From assembly GCA_018669845.1 (NCBI GenBank), contig JABHSO010000013.1, positions 1-64,000 on the forward strand: DNA of 64,000 bases. Reading direction: 5' to 3'. Shown piece by piece: positions 44,541 through 53,769 of the stretch. Within the stretch, counting starts at the first letter, position 1. Every line of letters begins with the position of its first letter. Both the position numbers and the translations under genes were made by a program. This stretch comes from Gammaproteobacteria bacterium. GTDB lineage: Bacteria; Pseudomonadota; Gammaproteobacteria; GCA-001735895. The notes beneath the pieces are model-generated. The model did not search any database, was not told the origin of the DNA, and saw only the letters and a program-made list of their open reading frames with translations.

Positions 44541-45182
44541 ATGACAAACACTAGCTCAACCATTCTGTATTATGTTCACGATCCAATGTGCAGCTGGTGC
44601 TGGGGATTCCGTGAAGAGTGGCTAAAACTAAAACAGTTATTGCCTGAGCATATACAGGTTGTGAGCAAGGTTGGCGGCCTGGCTGAAGACAGCGATAAGC
44701 CAATGCAGGAATTGTTACAACAGGATATCCAATCAGCCTGGCAACGTATTCAACAGGTCATACCAGGCACCCGGTTCAACTTTGATTTCTGGGCAGAAAA
44801 CACACCCAGGCGTTCCACCTATCCTGCATGCAGAGCTGTACTTGCAGCTGAGCTGCTTGCCCAGAAAGGCGAGCAAATGACATTTGGAATTCAACAGGCT
44901 TATTATCTGAATGCTAAAAATCCATCCGACCTGAATACCTTGATTGATGTTGCTATCTCTATTGGACTCGATGCAAATGAATTTAAAGACTTGATGCTTT
45001 CTGATGATATTAAAACCGCATTACACGATGAGCTTGCACAGGTAAGGTCTATCGATGTTTACAGCTTCCCGAGCCTGGTTTTACAAATTAACTCCAGGTT
45101 TCACCCTGTTCAGCTGGATTATAATTCAGCTCAGAACATGCTTGAGGAAATTTCCTCACTACTCTCAAGCCAGAACGTTTAA
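44541..45182 (+). CDS. DsbA/FrnE-family thioredoxin-fold protein
   Basis: 213 residues. The redox motif C-S-W-C is Cys17-Cys20 in YYVHDPMCSWCWGF, with an inserted helical domain (about 65-150) and a cis-Pro-type loop FPSLVLQ near residue 178. No signal peptide, so it is cytoplasmic, like FrnE-type oxidoreductases. CSWCWGF proteins are often annotated DsbA-family. It is followed after 9 bases by a membrane protein gene. Confidence 0.87.
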   Translation: MTNTSSTILYYVHDPMCSWCWGFREEWLKLKQLLPEHIQVVSKVGGLAEDSDKPMQELLQQDIQSAWQRIQQVIPGTRFNFDFWAENTPRRSTYPACRAVLAAELLAQKGEQMTFGIQQAYYLNAKNPSDLNTLIDVAISIGLDANEFKDLMLSDDIKTALHDELAQVRSIDVYSFPSLVLQINSRFHPVQLDYNSAQNMLEEISSLLSSQNV

Positions 45183-45191
45183 AATCACTCC

Positions 45192-45716
45192 ATGAATTCT
45201 ATCCTTTCAGCCTGGTTTAGCAGTCTCAAACATTACCTGCAGATGAGTGTATTTTCATCATCGCCAGCCAAACTTCCATTCAGCCAGGCTTCTTTTATAT
45301 TGACGCTAATAGCTTACATAACTGTTGGCGAGTTTTTACTAGGAGAAGAAAGAACATTACTGTCTATCATCCTGCAAATTGGCATTGAGATTTTAATACT
45401 TTTCACTATCACTTTTATTGCTTTAAAATTAACCAATAAACCTGAACGCTTACTGCAAACGGTATCAGCACTGATTGGTGTTAGCCTGATTATCAGCCTG
45501 GCCAGCCTGCTAATCATGTCGGCTTTTCCTGAAAGCGGCAATGCCGAGGAATTAAACCCACTAATTTTAAAGGTCAATCTCATCCTGTTGTTTTGGAACC
45601 TTGCGGTTATTTCTCTCATTTTTAAACGAGCATTTGAGATCAGAACCCTTACCGCTGGTTTTATTGCATTCAACTATTTTGTATTTTACGAATTTTTGTT
45701 ACTTAACTTTTTCTAA
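45192..45716 (+). CDS. conserved membrane protein of unknown function
   Basis: 174 residues with about four to five hydrophobic segments (ASFILTLIAYITVGEFLL, IGIEILILFTITFIAL, LIGVSLIISLASLLIM, LNLILLFWNLAVISLIF-like, and a C-terminal FNYFVFYEFLLLNFF). No family recognised. It sits between the DsbA-family gene and mpl, one base from the mpl start, so it is probably in that operon. Confidence 0.65.
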   Translation: MNSILSAWFSSLKHYLQMSVFSSSPAKLPFSQASFILTLIAYITVGEFLLGEERTLLSIILQIGIEILILFTITFIALKLTNKPERLLQTVSALIGVSLIISLASLLIMSAFPESGNAEELNPLILKVNLILLFWNLAVISLIFKRAFEIRTLTAGFIAFNYFVFYEFLLLNFF

Positions 45717-45717
45717 C

Positions 45718-47076
45718 ATGAAGATTTATATTCTCGGTATTTGTGGCACTTTCATGGCAGGCATTGCCATGCTCGCACGTGAAAAAGGCTATCAGGTAGT
45801 CGGCTCGGATGCCAACGTATACCCTCCAATGAGCACCCAGCTGGAACAGGCAGGCATTGAAATTCGAGAAGGTTATAGCACCGATAATCTCGACGAAACA
45901 GCCGATCTATTTGTCGTTGGCAATGCCATGTCTCGCGGCAATGAACAGATCGAAGCTATTCTAAATAAAAATCTACCCTATATTTCAGGGCCTCAATGGT
46001 TATATGAACATTTGTTAAAAGACCGCTGGGTACTGGCTGTGGCCGGAACCCATGGCAAGACATCCACCAGTAGCATGTTGGCCTGGATTCTGGAATATTC
46101 GAATTTACAACCGGGTTTCTTAATTGGTGGTCTCACGCAAAACTTCAATACTTCAGCACGCCTTGGAGAATCTCCATTTTTTGTCATAGAAGCCGATGAA
46201 TACGACACCGCTTTTTTTGATAAACGCAGCAAATTTGTACACTACCACCCACGTACTCTGGTTCTCAATAACCTGGAATTTGATCATGCCGATATCTTTA
46301 ACAGTCTGGATGACATCAAACGACAGTTTCATCACCTGTTAAGAATAGTGCCCTCAAATGGACTCGTCATTACCAATCAACAGGATGAAAATCTTCAACC
46401 GGTTTTACAAATGGGCTGCTGGTCAGAAATTAAAAGCTTTGGAATGGATCAACAAAATAATAAATCCAGCCTGGCTGTTAACCAACATAACAATAAAGTT
46501 ATCGATAACATCGGCAACAAAACATATTCACTGGAGTTAAGTTCACCCGGATTATTTAACCAGCTAAATGCAAGTGCCGCTCTGTTAGCTGCTCAACATG
46601 CAGGCGTACCTCTGGAGACAGGCATACAGGCACTGAAGCAGTTTCAAGGGGTTAAACGCAGACAGGAGGTTATCGCAGTTATCGACGGCATTACCCTGTT
46701 TGATGATTTTGCACATCACCCTACTGCTATTCGAGCAACACTTGAAGCTATAAAACCTCAGACCAGCGGCAAACTCATTGCAGTATTTGAACCACGCTCC
46801 AACACCATGAAAATGGGCGTGCATGAAAAAACGCTTGGAGCAGCTTTTAATACAGCCGACCGGGTAATGTTTTATGATAATGCATTATTGGACTGGGATT
46901 TACAGCTATTAAACAGCGACAAATCTGAGGACTTTAAAATATTTACCGATATTGAACAGATTATCAGCAACATAGTCCAGACAGCTAAAGCCGGTGATAA
47001 TATTATTATTATGAGTAACGGTGGCTTTGGCGGAATACACCAGAAATTAAAACATGCTTTACAGCAAAAAAACTGA
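45718..47076 (+). CDS. mpl: UDP-N-acetylmuramate:L-alanyl-gamma-D-glutamyl-meso-diaminopimelate ligase
   Basis: 452 residues from the ATG at 45718 (the frame opens 39 codons earlier inside the previous gene). The Mur-ligase fold starts with MKIYILGICGTFMAGIAMLA, the ATP loop is VAGTHGKTSTSSMLAW, and FDDFAHHPTAIRAT and FEPRSNTMKMG are Mpl signatures. Mpl reattaches recycled tripeptide to UDP-MurNAc. It links to the AmpG-type permease encoded at 52-54 kb. The stop overlaps the start of the kinase gene. Confidence 0.96.
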   Translation: MKIYILGICGTFMAGIAMLAREKGYQVVGSDANVYPPMSTQLEQAGIEIREGYSTDNLDETADLFVVGNAMSRGNEQIEAILNKNLPYISGPQWLYEHLLKDRWVLAVAGTHGKTSTSSMLAWILEYSNLQPGFLIGGLTQNFNTSARLGESPFFVIEADEYDTAFFDKRSKFVHYHPRTLVLNNLEFDHADIFNSLDDIKRQFHHLLRIVPSNGLVITNQQDENLQPVLQMGCWSEIKSFGMDQQNNKSSLAVNQHNNKVIDNIGNKTYSLELSSPGLFNQLNASAALLAAQHAGVPLETGIQALKQFQGVKRRQEVIAVIDGITLFDDFAHHPTAIRATLEAIKPQTSGKLIAVFEPRSNTMKMGVHEKTLGAAFNTADRVMFYDNALLDWDLQLLNSDKSEDFKIFTDIEQIISNIVQTAKAGDNIIIMSNGGFGGIHQKLKHALQQKN

Positions 47077-48380
47077 TGACAAAAAAATCAAAAAAACTGC
47101 TGAAAATTTCTAAATATGAAATAAAACAGACTATTGGCAAAGGCTCCATGGGCATAGTGTATGAAGCTTATGACCCTTTTGTGCAACGTACTGTTGCCAT
47201 TAAAGTTGCTCATCAGTTTGACAAGAACGATGCAAAACTGGCGCAACAGGCTCGCGAAGGTTTTTTCGCCGAAGTATATTCTGCAGGACGTATGCACCAC
47301 CCTTCTGTTGTGTCGGTTTATGACGCGGGTCAACAGGATGACCTGAACTATATCGTGATGGAATATGTCGATGGTGCCACCCTGCAGGAATATGTAACAG
47401 GTAAACGTGTACTTGCCACCAGTCAGGTCATAGACGTTATTTACCAGTGTGCCAAAGGGCTGGATTATGTACACCGACAGGGCATTATTCACCGCGACCT
47501 CAAGCCGGGTAACATCATGCTGAGCAATGACGGCGAAGTTAAAATTATGGATTTCAGCATTGCCCATGTAGATCAGGGCGATGGCACACTAAGCAGTGTT
47601 CAGGGCAGCCCGATGTACTTACCCCCGGAACAGTTATCAGAAGAAAAGAGGCTGGTCGAGCAATCAGACATCTATTCTTTAGGAGCCGTTATGTATGCCC
47701 TGCTGGCAAGGCGTCCACTTTTCAAAGCCAATAGTCTAGAATCTCTAATCTATCAAATCACCGAAATGGAGCCAGACTCACTGTCTAACATTCGTCCTGA
47801 CTTACCTCAACAAGTGGTTGATATTGTTGAGAAATGCCTGAGTAAAATCATTTATCATCGATATGATAATGCAAGACAGCTGGCGAATGAATTATCTAGA
47901 GCTTATGGGCGATTACGCGGCGTGGGCGAACGCATCGATATGAAGGAAAAATGGACTACGTTGCGTTTTCTAAGTTTTTTCCGGGATTTTAGTGACGAAC
48001 AGATTACCGAAGTCGTCGATGCCAGTGACTGGCTGGATTATAAAAAAGGTGACACCATCGTTTCCGAAGGAGAAATCGAAACCGCTTTTTATATCATTGC
48101 CAAAGGCGGGGTAGAAGTTTGGAAAGATGATATTACTATCGGCCGCATGTATCAGGGAGATTGTTTTGGTGAAACTGCTTTTATAAAGAATGAGCAGCGC
48201 ACTGCCTCCATTACGGCTCGAACCGATGTCACCCTAATGGTTGTCAGCAGCTCCCTGCTGGAAAAAGTTTCAATTGAAACGCAATTACAGTATTACCGCA
48301 TTTTTCTCGAAAACCTGGTAACCAGACTGTCAAAAGCAACTGATCAGCTCATTGAACAGGAAAAAGGTAACTCGAAATGA
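47076..48380 (+). CDS. serine/threonine protein kinase with C-terminal cyclic-nucleotide-binding domain
   Basis: 434 residues. A Hanks-type kinase (about 14-275) has the glycine loop IGKGSMGIVYEAY, Lys43 in VAIKVAH, HRDLKPGNIM with Asp141, DFSIAHVD and the APE-like PPEQLSEE; all catalytic residues are present. A CAP-like cyclic-nucleotide-binding domain follows (about 305-425: YKKGDTIVSEGEIETAFYIIAKGGVEVW, YQGDCFGETAFIKNEQRTASITA) with the phosphate-binding FGETAF-x(5)-RTAS. No membrane helix. Overlaps mpl by one base and ubiX by four. Confidence 0.92.
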   Translation: MTKKSKKLLKISKYEIKQTIGKGSMGIVYEAYDPFVQRTVAIKVAHQFDKNDAKLAQQAREGFFAEVYSAGRMHHPSVVSVYDAGQQDDLNYIVMEYVDGATLQEYVTGKRVLATSQVIDVIYQCAKGLDYVHRQGIIHRDLKPGNIMLSNDGEVKIMDFSIAHVDQGDGTLSSVQGSPMYLPPEQLSEEKRLVEQSDIYSLGAVMYALLARRPLFKANSLESLIYQITEMEPDSLSNIRPDLPQQVVDIVEKCLSKIIYHRYDNARQLANELSRAYGRLRGVGERIDMKEKWTTLRFLSFFRDFSDEQITEVVDASDWLDYKKGDTIVSEGEIETAFYIIAKGGVEVWKDDITIGRMYQGDCFGETAFIKNEQRTASITARTDVTLMVVSSSLLEKVSIETQLQYYRIFLENLVTRLSKATDQLIEQEKGNSK

Positions 48381-48988
48381 TAAAAACAATTACCGTTGCC
48401 ATGACCGGTGCTTCCGGCGCTCCCTACACACTACGCCTGCTGGAACAATTACTACTGGCGGATTGTCATGTACAATTTATCTGCTCCCAGCCAGGGCAAA
48501 TAGTCATGGCCATGGAAACAAATCTCAAGTTACCCTCCAGTCCGCAACAAATTCAACAACAGTTAAACGAGCACTTTAATTGCACTCAGGATCAACTCAG
48601 CGTGTATGGTTTAGACCAGTGGACAGCCCCCGTAGCAAGCGGATCTTCTGTGGCAGACGCTATGGTTGTATGCCCCTGCTCAATGGGTTCACTGGCATCT
48701 ATCGCTCATGGTATTAGTAACAACCTGATACACCGTGCAGCCGATGTTATTATGAAAGAAAGAAAAAAGTTAATCATCGTGCCTCGTGAAACACCATTTT
48801 CCAGTCTGCATTTAGAGAATATGCTTAAACTCTCAAATCAGGATGTCATCATTCTGCCACCTAATCCTGCCTTCTATCAGGGTGTCGAGTCCATTCAGGA
48901 TCTCATCGATTTCGTGGTCAGTCGCATACTGGATCAACTCAATATTGAAAATAAGCTATCACCCAGATGGGGCCAAAAAGATGACTGA
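48377..48988 (+). CDS. ubiX: flavin prenyltransferase UbiX
   Basis: 203 residues. MTGASGAPYTLRLLEQLL is the FMN-binding start of UbiX; SGSSVADAMVVCPCSMGSLA and the VPRETPFSSLHLENML stretch are typical. It attaches dimethylallyl to FMN to make the prenylated flavin used by the UbiD decarboxylase in ubiquinone synthesis. The ATG overlaps the kinase stop by four bases (ATGA); its end overlaps the next gene. Confidence 0.95.
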   Translation: MIKTITVAMTGASGAPYTLRLLEQLLLADCHVQFICSQPGQIVMAMETNLKLPSSPQQIQQQLNEHFNCTQDQLSVYGLDQWTAPVASGSSVADAMVVCPCSMGSLASIAHGISNNLIHRAADVIMKERKKLIIVPRETPFSSLHLENMLKLSNQDVIILPPNPAFYQGVESIQDLIDFVVSRILDQLNIENKLSPRWGQKDD

Positions 48989-49562
48989 GCTGGCCATATT
49001 CCCACTCAAAACAGTTTTGCTACCCGGTAACAAACTGCCATTAAAAATATTTGAACCGCGATATAGCGACATGATTGCCCATTGCATGCGCGAAGACAAA
49101 CCATTTGGCATCGTACTGATTTACCACGGTGAAGAAACAGACACAAACTCTGAGATATTTACCATAGGTACCAGCGCAACAGTAACCGACTGGCAAAATC
49201 GAGATGATGGTTTACTGGGCATTACTGCTACGGGCCAGAGTCGTTTCCAGATAAAATCTTCTACAGCAGATCATAGCGGATTACTCATCGCCGACATCGA
49301 ATACCTCGATGAACACATTGAACAGGAAATACCCGATCAATTCTATTACATGAGAGAATTGTTACGCCATATTTCGACACATAAAAGTGAAGATTTTGAT
49401 AATCTGGATTTTAATACTACGGTGTATCAACTGATTTATCTGCTGCCTCTTGAGAACCCCCTCAAACAACAATTACTCGAAGTTTCAAGCTGTCTTGACC
49501 GCGCAATAGTGTTACATGCAGAACTTATTCGACTTGGTGTGATTCAATACATAAAACCTTAA
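48981..49562 (+). CDS. Lon-substrate-binding-domain (LON N-terminal-like) protein
   Basis: 193 residues from the ATG at 48981, which overlaps ubiX by 8 bases; a longer frame starts inside ubiX and is not supported. The whole protein is a Lon N-terminal PUA-like domain: LAIFPLKTVLLPGNKLPLKIFEPRY, then FGIVLIY and a helical C-terminal half. There are no AAA or protease domains. Stand-alone LON-domain proteins are common but functionally vague. Confidence 0.88.
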   Translation: MTELAIFPLKTVLLPGNKLPLKIFEPRYSDMIAHCMREDKPFGIVLIYHGEETDTNSEIFTIGTSATVTDWQNRDDGLLGITATGQSRFQIKSSTADHSGLLIADIEYLDEHIEQEIPDQFYYMRELLRHISTHKSEDFDNLDFNTTVYQLIYLLPLENPLKQQLLEVSSCLDRAIVLHAELIRLGVIQYIKP

Positions 49563-49591
49563 AATTAAAAAGGAATTCTCAGCGTTATTCG

Positions 49592-49620
49592 TTACACATC
49601 AATACTTGTTCAGTTATAAT
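49592..49620 (+). promoter_or_regulatory. sigma-70-type promoter before the thioredoxin gene
   Basis: TTACAC (49592-49597) and a perfect TATAAT (49615-49620) are separated by 17 bases, 34 bases upstream of the thioredoxin start. A good housekeeping promoter, giving the thioredoxin and CHI-like genes their own transcript. Confidence 0.7.
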
Positions 49621-49653
49621 CTTTAACATATAACCCTAAGCAGGAGTACAAAA

Positions 49654-50010
49654 GTGGCAGTTGTAGTAGCAACAAGAGAAAACATTGAAGATCTGGTTGA
49701 ACAAAACAATATAGTCATATTTGATTTCTGGGCTCCATGGTGTGGTCCCTGCAAACAGTTTGGACCCATATTTGAAGCCACCTCAGATAAATACGAAGAT
49801 ATTATTTTTGCTAAGGTCAACACCGAAGTAGAAAAAGAAATAGCAGCGCACTTCAGTATACGATCTATCCCAACTATCATGGTGTTTAGAGAAGCCATGT
49901 TAGTATTTGCCCAGCCCGGCGTCATCCCAGAAAATGCAATCGGTGAATTGATTGAAAAAATCAAGGCCCTTGACATGGATGAGGTCAAAAAAACCAAAGG
50001 AAAAAGCTAA
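49654..50010 (+). CDS. thioredoxin family protein
   Basis: 118 residues. WAPWCGPCKQFGP holds the redox pair Cys30/Cys33 and the cis-Pro lies in RSIPTIMVF. No signal peptide, so a cytoplasmic disulfide reductase. The start is a GTG with AGGAG seven bases before. A Lys-rich tail (KKTKGKS) follows the fold. The next gene starts two bases after the stop. Confidence 0.93.
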   Translation: MAVVVATRENIEDLVEQNNIVIFDFWAPWCGPCKQFGPIFEATSDKYEDIIFAKVNTEVEKEIAAHFSIRSIPTIMVFREAMLVFAQPGVIPENAIGELIEKIKALDMDEVKKTKGKS

Positions 50011-50011
50011 C

Positions 50012-50581
50012 ATGAATAAAATTATAGTTTCACTTGTATTATTTTTTTGCGTCTCCGTTTCAGTACAAGCTAAGGAAATGGCCGGCATTACGGTCAAAGA
50101 CCAGATTACCAGTGCCAATAGTGAAGTATTGAAACTGAATGGCATGGGTTTACGAGAGAAACTATGGATCGATGTTTATGTCGGCTCCCTATATCTGGCA
50201 AAGCCTTCAAATAATGTGGCTGATATTTTATCTCAGCCCAATGCACTACGCATTCAACTGGATTTTGTGTATAGCGAAGTCACCAGTAAAAAGCTTATAA
50301 AAGCCTGGAAAGAAGGATTTGAAAAGAATCAGTCAAAAGAAAAGCTACAAACCTTGCAAAGCAAGATCGATCGCTTTTACAGCTTTTTTGAAGAAAGCGC
50401 TATGAAGACTGACCAGTACGTTATTGATTACGTTCCCGGACAGGGCACTAATGTGACAAAAAATAATGTCCTACTTGGAAATATTGGTGGAGAAGACTTT
50501 AAGAATGCTTTAGTGGAAATCTGGCTTGGAAATCATCCTGCCGATAAAAAGCTTAAAAAGGGAATGCTGGGGTTAAAATAA
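50012..50581 (+). CDS. exported chalcone-isomerase-like protein
   Basis: 189 residues from the ATG at 50012 (AAAGGAAAAAGC upstream); a longer frame inside the thioredoxin gene is not used. Signal peptide ISVxxA-like (SVSVQAKEMAG) then a chalcone-isomerase-like domain: VLKLNGMGLREKLWIDVYVGSLYL, LDFVYSEVTSKKLIKAW, DYVPGQGTNV. Bacterial members of this domain are periplasmic or outer-membrane-associated and lack known isomerase activity. A bidirectional terminator follows. Confidence 0.85.
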   Translation: MNKIIVSLVLFFCVSVSVQAKEMAGITVKDQITSANSEVLKLNGMGLREKLWIDVYVGSLYLAKPSNNVADILSQPNALRIQLDFVYSEVTSKKLIKAWKEGFEKNQSKEKLQTLQSKIDRFYSFFEESAMKTDQYVIDYVPGQGTNVTKNNVLLGNIGGEDFKNALVEIWLGNHPADKKLKKGMLGLK

Positions 50582-50609
50582 AGCTCTGAGCTAAAAACCT
50601 TCCAGAAAC

Positions 50610-50638
50610 AAAAAAGCTGCTCAATGAGCAGCTTTTTT
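50610..50638. terminator. bidirectional rho-independent terminator
   Basis: GCTGCTC and GAGCAGC form a stem with a 3-base loop (50616-50633), flanked by six A on the left and six T on the right, so it can stop transcription from both the CHI-like gene and leftward read-through. Confidence 0.9.
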
Positions 50639-50660
50639 ATGCCTGAAAAATAATTTTTCT

Positions 50661-50817
50661 CACCACGAAGAACACGAAGCTCACGAAGGTTTACAATCAA
50701 AAGGTATACCACAACTCAAATTCAGACAGGTTCAATAATATATTTATAAGAACCCAGAAATACCTAACATAACTCTTTATTGTTTACTTCTTCGTGACCT
50801 TCGTGTTCTTCGTGGTG
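50661..50817. repeat. inverted pair of CACCACGAAG-type repeats
   Basis: Left unit 50661-50688 (CACCACGAAGAACACGAAG...) and right unit 50790-50817 (...CTTCGTGTTCTTCGTGGTG) are 28-bp inverted copies with one mismatch, about 100 bases apart. Each is built from CGAAG submotifs. A related single unit lies at 55331-55357. This is an intergenic repeat family of unknown function, between the terminator and hemL. Confidence 0.8.
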
Positions 50818-50842
50818 CAATTTCTTTTTCAGTGTTAAAAGT

Positions 50843-52135
50843 CTACAGCCCCTTAAACACTTCTTCAGCAGCGTCAATAGTTTGTTGCAAATGCTCTTCG
50901 GTATGCACCGAACTCACAAAGCCCGCTTCATAAGCTGAAGGTGCCAGGTTAACCCCTGCATCCAGCATGGCATGGAAAAAAGTCTTGAAGCGTTCAACAT
51001 CACAACGACCCACATCAGCAAAAGATTGCACCTTATCCTGATCGGTGAAAAACAAACCAAACATCGCGCCCACTTTATTCGCTGTCATGGCAATTCCATG
51101 CTTTTCAGCCGCAGCCAAAATACCATCGACCAGAAAATCTGTTTTCTGCGTTAGAGATTCATAAAAGTCAGGGCGACTGATAATCTCCAGATTTTTTAAA
51201 CCGGCAGTCATTGCAATTGGGTTACCCGATAATGTTCCCGCCTGATACACAGGACCTACTGGTGCCAGATAATTCATAATTTCCTGCTTACCACCAAACG
51301 CACCCACCGGCATTCCGCCACCGATGACTTTGCCTAATGTAGTCAAATCAGGAACCACTCCGTAATGGCCCTGAGCACCGGTTAAACCAACACGAAACCC
51401 AGTCATCACTTCATCAATAATAAACACCGCGCCATATTTACTACAATTTTCACGTAAACATTCAAGAAAACCATCAACCGGTGGAATACAGTTCATATTG
51501 CCCGCAACCGGCTCAACAATTAGACAGGCTATTTCATCGCCAACTTCTGCGAACAGTTCATTCACCTGATCGATATTATTGTATTCAAGTGTCAGTGTAA
51601 GTTCAGCCAGACTTTTAGGAATACCGGGTGAACTAGGCACTCCCATGGTTAATGCACCAGAACCAGCCTTTACTAATAAGGAGTCACCATGCCCGTGATA
51701 ACAACCTTCGAATTTTATGATTTTGTCCCGACCGGTAAAACCCCGGGCAAGACGAATAGCTGACATGGTTGCTTCAGTACCTGAGCTGGTCATACGAACT
51801 TGATCCATGCCCGGCATAATGTCACAGATCTGTTCTGCCAGATCAATTTCAAGCTCGGTAGGTGCTCCAAAACTCAACCCTTTATCCGCAGCCTGTTTTA
51901 CTGCATCGATTATTTCCGGATTAGCATGACCACAGATCATGGGACCCCAGGAGCCAACGTAATCGATATAAGCTTTACCATCTGCATCATACAGATAAGC
52001 TCCTTCAGCACGTTCGATAAACAGAGGAGTGCCACCGACACCGTTAAAAGCTCTTACTGGTGAATTGACTCCACCCGGTATAGTCTTTTGTGCGCGTTGA
52101 TATAATTCTTCTGAGTTACTCATATTGTTGCTCAT
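50843..52135 (-). CDS. hemL: glutamate-1-semialdehyde 2,1-aminomutase
   Basis: 430 residues, normal size. PLP enzyme of the class III aminotransferase fold: [13 protein letters not shown], the substrate segment [24 protein letters not shown]-like [10 protein letters not shown], and [16 protein letters not shown] with the PLP lysine in LGK. It makes 5-aminolevulinate from glutamate semialdehyde, feeding heme synthesis; the hemY end at 63.5 kb belongs to the same pathway's accessory genes. The second Met (MSNSEE) is an equally good start. Confidence 0.97.
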   Translation of the reverse strand: MSNNMSNSEELYQRAQKTIPGGVNSPVRAFNGVGGTPLFIERAEGAYLYDADGKAYIDYVGSWGPMICGHANPEIIDAVKQAADKGLSFGAPTELEIDLAEQICDIMPGMDQVRMTSSGTEATMSAIRLARGFTGRDKIIKFEGCYHGHGDSLLVKAGSGALTMGVPSSPGIPKSLAELTLTLEYNNIDQVNELFAEVGDEIACLIVEPVAGNMNCIPPVDGFLECLRENCSKYGAVFIIDEVMTGFRVGLTGAQGHYGVVPDLTTLGKVIGGGMPVGAFGGKQEIMNYLAPVGPVYQAGTLSGNPIAMTAGLKNLEIISRPDFYESLTQKTDFLVDGILAAAEKHGIAMTANKVGAMFGLFFTDQDKVQSFADVGRCDVERFKTFFHAMLDAGVNLAPSAYEAGFVSSVHTEEHLQQTIDAAEEVFKGL

Positions 52136-52209
52136 TTCAAGGTCCAGATACTTTTAAAAGGTCGCTATCTTACGTAAAAATAGCTGCGATGAATACATTT
52201 TGAATAAAT

Positions 52210-53766
52210 TTAGCCGTCTCTAACATCCAGATGTTTTTTAGCCATCCACACCAGAATAAGCACAGGTAAACCCAGAGCAGATGCAAAAATAAAGAAATTA
52301 ACGTAACCAAATTCATCCACCAGAGTTCCTGAGTAGCCCCCGAGAACCTTGGGAATCAAGGTCATTAAAGAACTGAACACTGCATATTGCACAGCCGTAA
52401 AGCTGATATTGGTAAGACTGGATAAAAAGGCTATAAACGCAGCACTGGCCAGTCCTGCGGTCAGATTATCAGCAGAAATTACCACATAAAGCATGTACGG
52501 GTTATGACCAACCCATGCCAGCACTATAAACAGTAAATTAGTAACAACCGTCAGTACAGCACCGAGAAAAAGTATTCTCATGACACCATAGCGGATAGAC
52601 AAAAAACCACCGAGAAAGCCACCGGCAATCGTCATAAATAAACCAAAGGTTTTAACAATGGTAGCAATTTCTATTTTTGTATAACCCAGATCCTGATAAA
52701 ATACATTGGATATAATGCCAAGCACAATATCCGAAATTCTATACAGTCCCACCAGCGCAAGCAGCAATAACGCTAACCCCTTACCATACCGGGAAAAGAA
52801 ATCCTGAATCGGGTCAACATAGGTGCTGCTCACCATCTTCCCATTAACAACACCACTCTTTGATAGAAAAAAAGCAATTGATATTGCGACTGTTAACGCC
52901 ATCAGCAAACGAACTACTCCAATCAGGAAACCGGCAAAAGCTTTATTCCCCAATATGTCACCTAACGCAGACTTAAGTGTATTAACAACATCCGCAGAAA
53001 AATAGAACACAGCAATAAAACCGGCGACAGAAAATAAAAACATGGCAAGAAAGCCCACATAATCTTTTGCAGAGTGAAGGTAGTTATCACTTTGAATTTG
53101 TTCCGGTTCAGAAATAATTAATGTTGTTGTGACACCAATCAGCATCACGGCAGCAATTATGCTGTAAGTATAAAACCACGCCTGATAGTTATAGGAACCC
53201 ATTTCAGAGCCATAATAACTGGCCAGGAATAACGCACCCGCTCCAGCGATTAACATGCCTATCCTGTACCCTGCAATATAGGTCGACGACATCAAAGCCT
53301 GTAGGTCACTTTCAGCAGATTCGATACGATAGGCATCAATGACAATATCCTGAGTCGCCGATGAGAAGCCCAGCCAGACGGCAGCCAAAGCCATCCAGGT
53401 TAAACTATTGCCACTATCAGCCGGATTAATTGACGCCATCCATAAGATGGCAACAATAATGCTGGATTGAGATACCAGCATCCACGCCCGTCTGCGCCCC
53501 AGCAAACGAGTCAACAGGGGTACCGGTAATTTATCGATCAATGGAGCCCAGACAAACTTAAATGAATACCCTAAAGCAGCCCAACTGAAAAAAGTAACCG
53601 CCGACCTTTCTACCCCGGCTTCTCTCAACCACAATGATAACGAAGAAAAAATTAGTAAAATCGGAATCCCGGCAGACAGTCCCAGAAAAAGCATGGTCAC
53701 TACACGCGGGTGCATAAAGGCTTTAATCGATTCAAGTGCCCCGGTTTTAGTTTCTAAGTGACTCAT
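52210..53766 (-). CDS. ampG: AmpG-family muropeptide permease (MFS)
   Basis: 518 residues with about 14 hydrophobic segments. The N-terminus LFLGLSAGIPILLIFSSLSL followed by WLREAGVERSAVTFFSW is the AmpG signature, with KFVWAPLIDKLP and LLGRRRAWML loops and SSATQDIVIDAYRIE. AmpG imports anhydromuropeptides for recycling, the substrates that Mpl (45.7 kb) reuses after processing. It starts 3 bases after xthA ends. Confidence 0.9.
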   Translation of the reverse strand: MSHLETKTGALESIKAFMHPRVVTMLFLGLSAGIPILLIFSSLSLWLREAGVERSAVTFFSWAALGYSFKFVWAPLIDKLPVPLLTRLLGRRRAWMLVSQSSIIVAILWMASINPADSGNSLTWMALAAVWLGFSSATQDIVIDAYRIESAESDLQALMSSTYIAGYRIGMLIAGAGALFLASYYGSEMGSYNYQAWFYTYSIIAAVMLIGVTTTLIISEPEQIQSDNYLHSAKDYVGFLAMFLFSVAGFIAVFYFSADVVNTLKSALGDILGNKAFAGFLIGVVRLLMALTVAISIAFFLSKSGVVNGKMVSSTYVDPIQDFFSRYGKGLALLLLALVGLYRISDIVLGIISNVFYQDLGYTKIEIATIVKTFGLFMTIAGGFLGGFLSIRYGVMRILFLGAVLTVVTNLLFIVLAWVGHNPYMLYVVISADNLTAGLASAAFIAFLSSLTNISFTAVQYAVFSSLMTLIPKVLGGYSGTLVDEFGYVNFFIFASALGLPVLILVWMAKKHLDVRDG

Positions 53767-53769
53767 GAG

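Noticed and set aside
48843-48980. Extra 46 codons ahead of the LON-domain gene.
   Set aside because: They are an overlapping frame within ubiX; the family N-terminus begins at the ATG at 48981.
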